Source: Lewinella cohaerens DSM 23179 | GTDB taxonomy: Bacteria; Bacteroidota; Bacteroidia; Chitinophagales; Saprospiraceae | Assembly (NCBI RefSeq): GCF_000379805.1 | Contig: NZ_KB903545.1 | Location: 69,654 to 117,261, forward strand | DNA length: 47,608 nucleotides | Reading direction: 5' to 3' | In this document: positions 15,797 to 23,865 of the stretch, piece by piece | Layout of the letters: the number at the start of each line of letters is the position of its first letter | Position numbering within the stretch: position 1 is the stretch's first letter | The notes under the pieces: model-generated | Told to the model about the DNA's origin: nothing | The model's database searches: none | The model's input: only the letters and a program-made list of their open reading frames with translations | Position numbers and translations under genes: made by a program

Positions 15797-17314
15797 ATGC
15801 TAGTAATTGAAAAAACGGTTAAATTACTTGATGATTTTCATCTCCAAAAATTCCGGCAATACTTAAAAGAGGTAAGCGTTAGGTCTTATTACCCCTTGGC
15901 TTTGGTCGATATTATAGATCGAGATTTCCGGGTAGAGCAAGATTCTCCGGAGTTATATCGCTTGGTCTACGGTGAAAAACCGGCGGATGAAAAGGACATG
16001 AAAAAGCTGTTCCAGCTGGCCCATCATACTTTTCGGCAAACCTCTTTCTTAGCGAAAAACTACCCTAATTACCTGGTGCCTAATATTGTAAAACTCCAAG
16101 AGTTAATCAATACCGGCCAATTGGAAGAAGCCATCGAGTTGGGAAGTATCCTAGGGGATGTTTGCGAAAAAGTCGAAGATTTTTCAACCTTGATCAAGGT
16201 TCTTCAGATTCAGGCACAAACGGCTACTTATGAAGGGTCGTTGCAGGAAACGGTCAAACTTTATGAAAAGGTTAGTGAATTTATAACTATTGAACAACAA
16301 CTAAACGAAATTAAGTTGTTGATTGCTGGTAGATTGTCGGTTGATGGAAAAGCTATTTCGCCTGCTGAACATGAAACGCAATTAAATCGGCTCAAAGATT
16401 TGGCAAAAACAGACAATTATTCTGTACAAATATTGGCCCGGTTAAACATTTCTTACCTCCTTTACCTCCAAAGAGCACCAAGTTTTTTCACAGAAGAAAA
16501 TTTTAATACCCTCATAGAAATTGAGGAAAGCGTGCAAAAAAATGAGCATGTCATCAAGCCCTACCTGTATAACCTTATGCCCAAAGTGCATTTCTTAAAA
16601 CTGCACTACCTTTTTCGACAACCCAATATTGCCAATATTCTTCTGGAAGCACAGAAAATTACGGAAGATGGAAAAACGGAGCTGTTCTGGAATAGCTTTG
16701 TCAATTTACCAGAGCTGAATTCTATATTTATTCAAAGCAGCCATTTGGTAAGTAGTTATTATGGTAGTTACAAACCTAATTATGAGCAAGAATTACCAGA
16801 AGAAATAAAAAAGCAAATTGACCATTTGAGAGAAAGGTGTGCGGCCATATTGGCCAAACCTGTCCTGGAAGAAAAATTTGTGCAACGATACGTAGGACTT
16901 AGTTCGGTTTATGCCGGGCTACTTTTGTTGGGGAACAAGGATATGATTCGCCAAAGTGTTCAAAATATAGAATCGCTTTTGCTTTTTTACCAACAAGTTT
17001 CTTTCAAAATGAAGTTGGATGCGATTTATACAACCCTGATAATGGGGAATTTTGCGTTGCAGGATTTTGCACAAGTCGAAAAAACTTTTCGCAGGTACAA
17101 GAAAACAGCAAAAAACAAAGTGCTCAACGAAGAAAATGATTTAACAATCCTAGGGTTTTATTATGCAGCGAAATATATTGAGAATGGCAGGGCCCAATAC
17201 GCTAAAAAATTTCGAAAAATATTAGAAGAAACGGAAGAAAAAGACGGGTTGAAAAGTGTAACAAACCAATTGAAAGAAATTGCTGATTTTTTTGCGATTC
17301 CTAGTGGGAAATAG
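15797..17314 (+). CDS. Uncharacterised helical protein, 505 residues
   Basis: I do not recognise a family. The protein is rich in Leu, Glu and Lys and looks entirely alpha-helical, with paired helices (LEEAIELGSILGDVCEKVED, YEGSLQETVKLYEKVSEFI, LLLFYQQVSFKMKLDAIY) that resemble degenerate TPR-like repeats. There is no signal peptide or transmembrane helix, so it is probably cytoplasmic. It is AT-richer than its protease neighbours. It stands alone between a terminator and a hairpin, in the same direction as the protease genes. The length and intact frame make it a real gene; a scaffold or regulatory role is speculation. Confidence 0.75.
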   Translation: MLVIEKTVKLLDDFHLQKFRQYLKEVSVRSYYPLALVDIIDRDFRVEQDSPELYRLVYGEKPADEKDMKKLFQLAHHTFRQTSFLAKNYPNYLVPNIVKLQELINTGQLEEAIELGSILGDVCEKVEDFSTLIKVLQIQAQTATYEGSLQETVKLYEKVSEFITIEQQLNEIKLLIAGRLSVDGKAISPAEHETQLNRLKDLAKTDNYSVQILARLNISYLLYLQRAPSFFTEENFNTLIEIEESVQKNEHVIKPYLYNLMPKVHFLKLHYLFRQPNIANILLEAQKITEDGKTELFWNSFVNLPELNSIFIQSSHLVSSYYGSYKPNYEQELPEEIKKQIDHLRERCAAILAKPVLEEKFVQRYVGLSSVYAGLLLLGNKDMIRQSVQNIESLLLFYQQVSFKMKLDAIYTTLIMGNFALQDFAQVEKTFRRYKKTAKNKVLNEENDLTILGFYYAAKYIENGRAQYAKKFRKILEETEEKDGLKSVTNQLKEIADFFAIPSGK

Positions 17315-17351
17315 TTGCTTTTTAGTACAATAAACTGTATATTGTATTTAT

Positions 17352-17382
17352 ATTTAAAATGCAGGTTTACAGCATTTTAAAT
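17352..17382. terminator. AT-rich perfect hairpin upstream of the lamin-tail-like gene
   Basis: ATTTAAAATGC (17352-17362) and GCATTTTAAAT (17372-17382) form a perfect 11-bp stem with a 9-base loop. It lies 38 bases after the 505-residue gene and 33 bases before the next start. There is no T-tract after it. It may end the upstream transcript or act in the leader of the downstream gene. Confidence 0.5.
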
Positions 17383-17414
17383 GCTATTAATTACGAGAAA
17401 TGTACGACACAGAT

Positions 17415-18260
17415 ATGAAATATTTTTTGTTGCCAGTAATGCTGGTTTTTTCCCTCGTTTTGAATGCTCAATCAGCTTCTTATTTTATCAATGAAATTAG
17501 CTATACAGCTAGTAATCCTTCCGAAAAAGGATTTGAAATTGTTGGCACGGCAGGAAGTCAATTGACCGGCTGGTCAGCAGTGCAATATCATGCAGATGGA
17601 TGGCAGTCTAAAGTAGATGATTTATCCAATCAAATAATACCCAGTCAGCAAAATGGCTACGGCACCATTTGGTACGACATTGAACAGGGGGGTGATTCTG
17701 GTGGCCTCGCTTTAGTTGACCCAACTGGATCGATTGTGCAGTTTGTAGCCTACGGGCCATTAAACGGAAATGGCATACTAAATGGCGCGCTGGATGGACT
17801 CGCTGCGGGCAGTATTCCTGAATATATTGGTGCCGTCAGTGATGCGAATAGTGCTATGCAACTCGTAGGGACAGGCAACCTTTATGCTACCTTCTTTTGG
17901 GCGAGTACACAGACCGCTTCTTTAGGTCAAGTGAATGATAATCAGTTTTTTATACCTCTTGTTATCGGTTTGCAGTCAGGTTCTGATAATACGGAATCTT
18001 TGACCGAAAGAACCTACCAAGCAACGGCTTGGCCGAATCCAACAACTGATTTCCTTCAGGTTAGATTACCTGAGCTAAAGGGAGGCAGCCCACGAATTTT
18101 GTGTTTGTATGATCAAAATGGTCGCCAACTTATTCGCCAGCAGGTGAGTAAAGAAGCTCAACAAATACAATTGGAACTGGGAGATCTTTCTGCCGGAATA
18201 TATTATGTAACTGTTTTTTCTAAAGATAATCAGTGGCAGTATGAAGTGGTTGTTAAATAA
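17415..18260 (+). CDS. T9SS-secreted lamin-tail-domain-like protein
   Basis: 281 residues from the ATG at 17415 (MKYFLLPVMLVFSLVLNAQ, a clean signal peptide); an in-frame ATG at 17400 adds five residues. The mature start YFINEISYTASNPSEKGFEIVG resembles lamin-tail (LTD) domains, which begin FINEIxY and continue with FEIVG; GGLALVDPTGSIVQFVAYG is typical of that fold. The C-terminus (TAWPNPTTDFLQVRLPEL to WQYEVVVK) is a T9SS type A sorting domain. The last 20 bases overlap the start of the M36 protease gene, indicating translational coupling. The function is unknown; perhaps a surface or adhesion partner of the protease. Confidence 0.8.
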   Translation: MKYFLLPVMLVFSLVLNAQSASYFINEISYTASNPSEKGFEIVGTAGSQLTGWSAVQYHADGWQSKVDDLSNQIIPSQQNGYGTIWYDIEQGGDSGGLALVDPTGSIVQFVAYGPLNGNGILNGALDGLAAGSIPEYIGAVSDANSAMQLVGTGNLYATFFWASTQTASLGQVNDNQFFIPLVIGLQSGSDNTESLTERTYQATAWPNPTTDFLQVRLPELKGGSPRILCLYDQNGRQLIRQQVSKEAQQIQLELGDLSAGIYYVTVFSKDNQWQYEVVVK

Positions 18261-21200
18261 GAAATTTCGAACCTCTGGTTTTAAAAACATAGTAGCGATA
18301 AGTTCGCTACTATGTTTTTGTTTTTTAGGGAATAGCCAGTCGGTTTCTTTGGAGAATTGGACTGATAAAGTTGACGCTTTCATTTATCAAAAATTAAATA
18401 TTGAGCCACTAGAGGGGCAGGCGTTTATTATTCAGGACGAGCACAAAAGCACTGCCTCAGGAGTATCCCACCTGTATTTGCAGACGTATTTACAGGGCTT
18501 ACCTGTCTTTGAAAGTTGGGCCGATTTACACTTTGACCAATCCGGAGAATTAGCATTTTATAATGATGAATTGAAACGAATTCCTTCAAGAAATGCAGCT
18601 GATTTTACTCGGCTATCTGTTGATAGTCATCATGTTGTGAGTATAGATGTGCTTGCGGGTAAAGTCCGTGTTTCCCCACTTGATTTCGTTACAAACCCTC
18701 CTGTTATTCATCAGTCACCCCGATTAGGATGGTGGTTTGATGAAGGGTTACACTTGGCGGCAGAAACAATTTTTGAATACGAGGATAACCTCTGGCAGGT
18801 CATTTATGAAGTAGAAAGTGAAGAGATTTTAAAACAAAGAAACCTGACTGTTAGTTGTCGGTTTGAAGGCCATGGAGATAGTTGTGAGCGTGCTCATGTT
18901 TCTGATTTTAAATTAAAACCAATAGACGAAGGTGCCTCTTCTGCTACGGGTAGTTTTATAGGGCAATACAATTACTTTTCTCCGGGTGTGCCTTCTCCAG
19001 TATACGGTAGTAGAACTTTGACGACCGGAAGCCTTCTGATTGATCCCGTAGCCGCCCCTCATGGTTGGCATGACGGTGATGGGGATGGCGCTACTACGGA
19101 ATACTATTATACCCAGGGCAATCACGTTTATGCTTATTATGCGCCTATTGGAACCATTGCTAACCCACCACCGATAGCGATTACCCGTGACCCCGCACTC
19201 GGAACTTACCTGGCTGGTAATGTACCTTTTCCTTTTGGCAATACCCTTGATTTCAACTACACCTCAGACTTGTCCTCTAATAACCCACAATCTTATTTAG
19301 AGGATGCTATCACAAACCTCTTCGTATGGAACAACCTTTGTCACGATATCCTTTACCAGCATGGTTTTGATGAGGCAGCAGGTAATTTTCAGGCACTCAA
19401 TTTTTCTAGTGGAGGGGGAGGAGACCCTGTTTTGGCGCGTGCCCAGGATGGTTCAGGTATTAATAATGCAACTTTTAGTACGCCTGCTGACGGTAGCAGC
19501 CCCACCATGCGGATGTTCCTGTGGGATACCCAACTGAACGGTGATTTCAGGGATGCAAGTTTTGATAATGTGATCATCGCCCACGAGTATGCTCACGGCT
19601 TGTCTTTTCGATTAGTGGGCGGCGCAGGGAATGTAACTTGCCTTGGGAATTTTGAGCAAGGAGGAGAAGGCTGGAGTGATTTTGTAGCCCTGCTGCTAAC
19701 GATTGATAGTGATGACGATGGTGTCATCGAAGAATCAGCCCTTGGAGAAGGCGTACGCTCAATAGGGAATTATGTCCTCAAGCAAGGGGCTGGAGGAAAA
19801 GGGATTCGCTCGCGGTTTTATTCTACGGATATGGACTGTCCGGCAACAACTTGTAATGACCTTACCTACGATCAATTGGATCAGCTTCAGGCACCTCACG
19901 GCGTGGGGACGCTTTGGTGTACCATGCTATGGGATATGGCCTGGGCATTGATAAATAAGTATGGTTTTGAGCCCAATTGGCGGCTTACAAATAGCACTGC
20001 TGGCAACATCAGAGCCTTGAAAATAGTAATTGAAGGCCTGAAAATGACCGCTTGTAGCCCCAGTTTTCCCGATATGAGGGATGCTGTAATGGCTGCCAAT
20101 ACGGCCCTTTACGGCTCGGCAGATGAAGAATTACTCTGGAATGTTTTTGCCCGCCGTGGCCTTGGCGTTGATGCTCAGGCAGGTGGGATAGCTTCTTTTG
20201 ATAGTCCTACCCTTAAAATCGAGAAAACAGTTGATAAAGAAGAGGCAGAAATAGGGGAGACCGTAACCTATACCCTTACCATCACCAATAATACCGATCA
20301 GAGCCTCAGTCAAATACAAATTACAGATGACTTTTCTAGTAACCTTACCGTTACCAATGGCCAAATTTCCAATGGTGGAATTCGGGTTGGTAATAGTATT
20401 TCCTGGCCATCGGTGAGCCTTGCTTCTGGTAGTTCTATTACCCGTACATTCAGTGGAACTATTACCGCAGTGGAAGGAACTACCGCTGTTTTTGCTGATC
20501 CTGTAGAAGGGCTCTCTTCGGCCTTCGTTCCTGCGGGGCAGTGGATCACAGATAGCGGGCAGACAAATCCTGGCAGTGGTTCGTCGCTGGCATGGTTTCA
20601 CCCCTCATTACCCTTGCTTACTGAAAGCTCTTTGCTGTTGAATATTACGCCTACGGCTACCGCTAACCAACTGATGTTTTGGCAATGGTTTGATCTCGAA
20701 AGTGGTATCGATGGCGGGGTTATTGAAATATTGGATGGCAGCAGCTGGAATGATTTGGGCAGCAATATTCGAGAATTTCCTTACACAGGGTACATGTACG
20801 ACGCACTACCTACCCCCATCGGTGTACCCATACCATTTTCTACACTCAGCGGCCGATCTGGTTATACGGATTACAGCGGAGGCTGGCGACGGACGGTGAT
20901 CGACCTTTCTGCTTATACGGGCGCACAAACGATACGCTTTCGTTATGCGGCTGATGAATCGACAGACACCGGAGAATGCAATGGTCCAGCTGGAGCTTGT
21001 GAAGGCTGGTACCTGGACGATTTCTTTCTTTTAGATATGCATTCATTGCTCAACGAAGCTTGTGTAACCTCTGTCCAGGGGTACGGTAGCTGTGATGATG
21101 TTGGAGAAGTAGGCACTATTTACTATACCCCAGGAGCTTTGCCTGTAGAGTGGCTATCTGTTTTTGCTGCTGCTAAAAAAGATCATATCAACGTTGACTG

Positions 21201-21669
21201 GCGTACAGTAGAAAACGGAACCAATAGAGGGTTCTGGCTGGAACGATGGTCTTCCTCTTCACCTGCTTGGGAGCGCTTGGGCTGGATTCCCGCCAACCCC
21301 ACTGGCGAGTACCAATTTTCGGATTATGAAGTAAGATATGGAGAGGAATATTTCTACCGCCTTTACCAAGAGGATTACGATGGCGGTTTTTCTTATTCTC
21401 AAATAGTTTCTGCAAAGCTGGAGGGAGCTGCTAATTCTTTGATTAATATTTTCCCGAACCCTGGGACAGAACAGCTTTTTGTAGTAGTAGATGAACCTTC
21501 TATACCCACACGTCGCTTACAAATAGTAGATGTCTATGGACACATATGGCAGGAGGAACTGATGGGGACTTACCTTGAAATTGAGACCAGCAATTGGCCA
21601 GGTGGCTGTTATTATCTTCATTTTATCAGCGGGGATGATGTCGTTACTAAAAAGTGGTTGAAGAGTTAA
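18241..21669 (+). CDS. Second secreted M36 metalloprotease with T9SS sorting domain
   Basis: 1142 residues, starting inside the previous gene (20-base overlap). The long n-region MKWLLNKKFRTSGFKN is followed by the hydrophobic core IVAISSLLCFCFLGNSQS. After an FTP-like propeptide comes the M36 domain with HEYAH at residues 448-452 and GGEGWSDFVA downstream. A DUF11 domain (KIEKTVDKEEAEIGETVTYTLTITNN, about 660-750), a MAM-like domain with GWYLDDFFLLD, an FN3-like domain (VEWLSVFAAAKKDHINVDWR) and a T9SS domain (INIFPNPGTEQLFVV to VVTKKWLKS) follow. It has the same architecture as the M36 protease at 9007 plus one FN3-like unit, so they are probably paralogues. A terminator-like hairpin lies in its signal-peptide codons. 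Confidence 0.92.
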   Translation: MKWLLNKKFRTSGFKNIVAISSLLCFCFLGNSQSVSLENWTDKVDAFIYQKLNIEPLEGQAFIIQDEHKSTASGVSHLYLQTYLQGLPVFESWADLHFDQSGELAFYNDELKRIPSRNAADFTRLSVDSHHVVSIDVLAGKVRVSPLDFVTNPPVIHQSPRLGWWFDEGLHLAAETIFEYEDNLWQVIYEVESEEILKQRNLTVSCRFEGHGDSCERAHVSDFKLKPIDEGASSATGSFIGQYNYFSPGVPSPVYGSRTLTTGSLLIDPVAAPHGWHDGDGDGATTEYYYTQGNHVYAYYAPIGTIANPPPIAITRDPALGTYLAGNVPFPFGNTLDFNYTSDLSSNNPQSYLEDAITNLFVWNNLCHDILYQHGFDEAAGNFQALNFSSGGGGDPVLARAQDGSGINNATFSTPADGSSPTMRMFLWDTQLNGDFRDASFDNVIIAHEYAHGLSFRLVGGAGNVTCLGNFEQGGEGWSDFVALLLTIDSDDDGVIEESALGEGVRSIGNYVLKQGAGGKGIRSRFYSTDMDCPATTCNDLTYDQLDQLQAPHGVGTLWCTMLWDMAWALINKYGFEPNWRLTNSTAGNIRALKIVIEGLKMTACSPSFPDMRDAVMAANTALYGSADEELLWNVFARRGLGVDAQAGGIASFDSPTLKIEKTVDKEEAEIGETVTYTLTITNNTDQSLSQIQITDDFSSNLTVTNGQISNGGIRVGNSISWPSVSLASGSSITRTFSGTITAVEGTTAVFADPVEGLSSAFVPAGQWITDSGQTNPGSGSSLAWFHPSLPLLTESSLLLNITPTATANQLMFWQWFDLESGIDGGVIEILDGSSWNDLGSNIREFPYTGYMYDALPTPIGVPIPFSTLSGRSGYTDYSGGWRRTVIDLSAYTGAQTIRFRYAADESTDTGECNGPAGACEGWYLDDFFLLDMHSLLNEACVTSVQGYGSCDDVGEVGTIYYTPGALPVEWLSVFAAAKKDHINVDWRTVENGTNRGFWLERWSSSSPAWERLGWIPANPTGEYQFSDYEVRYGEEYFYRLYQEDYDGGFSYSQIVSAKLEGAANSLINIFPNPGTEQLFVVVDEPSIPTRRLQIVDVYGHIWQEELMGTYLEIETSNWPGGCYYLHFISGDDVVTKKWLKS
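18283..18326 (+). terminator. Terminator-like hairpin inside the signal-peptide codons of the second M36 gene
   Basis: AAAAACATAGTAGCG (18283-18297) and CGCTACTATGTTTTT (18305-18319) form a perfect 15-bp stem with a 7-base loop, followed by G and six T. By sequence it is a good intrinsic terminator for the lamin-tail-like gene that ends at 18260, yet it lies within codons 15-29 of the next gene. It could act as an attenuator relieved by ribosomes translating the overlapping start. Confidence 0.75.
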
Positions 21670-21725
21670 AGACTGGCTGTAATCGTTCCTGATTTTCGTA
21701 GCTTTGACAAAATTGAATTACTGAA

Positions 21726-22571
21726 ATGGAAGAACAAGTGTTGGAGCATGCTAGCTATTATGGTTTAGCTGTAGGAATCCTTATCGGAACGGTTATCCTG
21801 GCAGCCTTGGTAGGTCGTTTTTTTAGAAGCCTCATCAAGCGCTCGACGGATGAGATGAAAAATGACCCTACCAACTATCTGTTTCTTCGCCATCTTATCA
21901 TTGGAGTTATCTACCTTGTTGGTATTGGTGTGGCAGTTTACACAGTGCCTGAATTACGCGGCTTGGCAAGTTCTATGCTGGCTGGTGCTGGTATATTGGC
22001 GGTAGCTGTAGGTTTTGCTTCTCAGCATGCACTGAGTAATATAATAAGCGGGATGTTCATTGTGATTTTTAAACCCTTTCGGGTAAATGACCGAATTACA
22101 GTGAGAGATATGAGTGGTGTTATTGAAGATATAACGCTCAGACATACGGTGATTAGAAATTTTGAAAATCGCCGTATTATCATTCCGAATGCACTAATCA
22201 GTGATGAAATTGTCGTCAATGCAGATTTTGGAGATGGGAAAATTTGTAAGTGGATTGAAATAGGCATCAGCTATGAAAGTGATATCGATTTAGCTAAGCA
22301 AATCATGAGGGAAGAAACTATGGCTCATCCTTTGTTAATTGACAATCGTAATGCAGAACAAATTGCTGCCGGTGAGCCCGTTGTGATGGTAAGGTTGTTG
22401 GCTTTACAGGATTCCGGGATATTGTTGCGTGCCTGGGCCTGGACAGAAGGTCAAGCTGATTCCTTTGTTTTAGGCTGTGATCTTTACGAAAGTATTAAGA
22501 AGCGTTTTGATCGGGAAGGCATTGAAATTCCTTATCCACACCGGACGATTGTTCAGAAAACAAAATCGTAG
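21726..22571 (+). CDS. mscS: MscS-family small-conductance mechanosensitive channel
   Basis: 281 residues, close to the E. coli MscS length. Transmembrane helices lie at about 12-35, 58-80 and 86-105. The pore helix is LASSMLAGAGILAVAVGFASQHALSNIISG, rich in Ala/Gly as required for the MscS gate. The beta domain follows with FKPFRVNDRITVRDMSGVIEDITLRHTVIRNFENRRIIIPNA, the family signature. An inner-membrane homo-heptamer, it releases solutes on hypo-osmotic shock. Its TAG stop shares one base with the GTG start of corA, so both are cotranslated. Confidence 0.92.
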   Translation: MEEQVLEHASYYGLAVGILIGTVILAALVGRFFRSLIKRSTDEMKNDPTNYLFLRHLIIGVIYLVGIGVAVYTVPELRGLASSMLAGAGILAVAVGFASQHALSNIISGMFIVIFKPFRVNDRITVRDMSGVIEDITLRHTVIRNFENRRIIIPNALISDEIVVNADFGDGKICKWIEIGISYESDIDLAKQIMREETMAHPLLIDNRNAEQIAAGEPVVMVRLLALQDSGILLRAWAWTEGQADSFVLGCDLYESIKKRFDREGIEIPYPHRTIVQKTKS

Positions 22572-23659
22572 TGAAACCTAGCAAGCAAAACAAACAGGCC
22601 CGTAGGGATAATAAGCGCAAAAAACTGGGACAACAACCCGGTGCCGTTATTTTTACAGGCGAACGCAAGGTGGAACAAGTAAAGATTCACTACCTCGAGT
22701 TCAATGAATCAACTTTTAATGAACAAGAAGTTGATAATCGTTCGGTTACCAATTTCCATGCCCCGGTACCCGAATATATCCAGTGGTATGATGTAAGGGG
22801 AATGCATGATACGGAGTTGATTGAAGAGTTCGGAAAGGTGTTTAATATTCACCCGCTAGCTCTCGAAGATATTGCCGATACCACCCAGCGGCCTAAGCTG
22901 GACGAATACCCTAATGGGATAATGATCTCTCTCCGGGCGCTGCATTTTGATCAGGAGGCTCGCAAAATGAGTTACGAACAGGTTACCATCTACCTGGGGG
23001 ATGGCTTTTTAGTTAGTTTTCAAGAGTCGGAGACGGATTTATTCGCCGACATTCGCCAACGTATTCGCGAAGAAAAAGGAAGGGTACGAAAGAAAGGCGC
23101 TGATTACTTGGCTTACGCCTTAATGGATGTTGTTACGGACCGCTACTATTTGGTTATTGATGAAGTAGAGATCGCGATTGAACAAATTGAAACCGCTATT
23201 CTTAAAGATGCGGATCGTGAATTGAAAGGCCAAATTCATGACCTTAAGCAGGAGATGTTACTGGCGCGTCGTTCTATTGCTCCTTTGCGTGAAGTCGTAG
23301 GAGGCTTCGACCGATTATCAAATAACATGGTAACGGAAGATACGTTAGTCTACCTACGAGATTTGCGTGACCACGTTGTTCAGGTCACCGACTTGGTAGA
23401 AACTTATCGCGATATGCTCAATAGTTTACATGACCTCTACCTGTCAGAGTTGAGTTTCAGGATGAACAATGTCATGCAAGTGCTCACCATTATTTCTACC
23501 ATCTTTATTCCCCTGGGTTTTTTCACAGGCCTGTACGGGATGAATTTCGAGTATATCCCAGAGTTGGGTTGGCCCAATGGCTATTTTTACCTACTTAGTG
23601 TCATGGGCGTGATGGTACTGGGAATGCTGTGGTATTTTCAGCGCAAGAAGTGGTTTTGA
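22571..23659 (+). CDS. corA: CorA-family magnesium/cobalt transporter
   Basis: 362 residues with a GTG start that overlaps the mscS stop by one base. A large N-terminal cytoplasmic domain (EYIQWYDVRGMHDTELIEEFGKVFNIHPLALEDIADTTQRPK) is followed by a long helix and two C-terminal transmembrane helices. The hallmark GMN motif is at residues 323-325 (TGLYGMNFEYIPEL). Its role is pentameric, membrane-potential-driven uptake of Mg2+ (or Co2+/Ni2+). The basic N-terminus KPSKQNKQARRDNKRKK is unusual and may bind nucleic acid or membrane lipids, or mean a later start. Pairing with MscS points to ion/osmotic homeostasis. Confidence 0.92.
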   Translation: MKPSKQNKQARRDNKRKKLGQQPGAVIFTGERKVEQVKIHYLEFNESTFNEQEVDNRSVTNFHAPVPEYIQWYDVRGMHDTELIEEFGKVFNIHPLALEDIADTTQRPKLDEYPNGIMISLRALHFDQEARKMSYEQVTIYLGDGFLVSFQESETDLFADIRQRIREEKGRVRKKGADYLAYALMDVVTDRYYLVIDEVEIAIEQIETAILKDADRELKGQIHDLKQEMLLARRSIAPLREVVGGFDRLSNNMVTEDTLVYLRDLRDHVVQVTDLVETYRDMLNSLHDLYLSELSFRMNNVMQVLTIISTIFIPLGFFTGLYGMNFEYIPELGWPNGYFYLLSVMGVMVLGMLWYFQRKKWF

Positions 23660-23865
23660 TAGCAGCTTTTTGCTGATAATTCAATAAATGGCCCCTGTTG
23701 GACAAAGGGAAAACCATTCATTACACTATTTCTACCATTCATTACATCGGTTTTTCTCGTCTTGTGGTTACACTGCATCTTTGTGGGCGTTGAGTTTATA
23801 TCACCATTTATACCCGGCCTAAATCTTCAAACCATTTCGCAACGGGTATAGAAAAAACAAGACCG

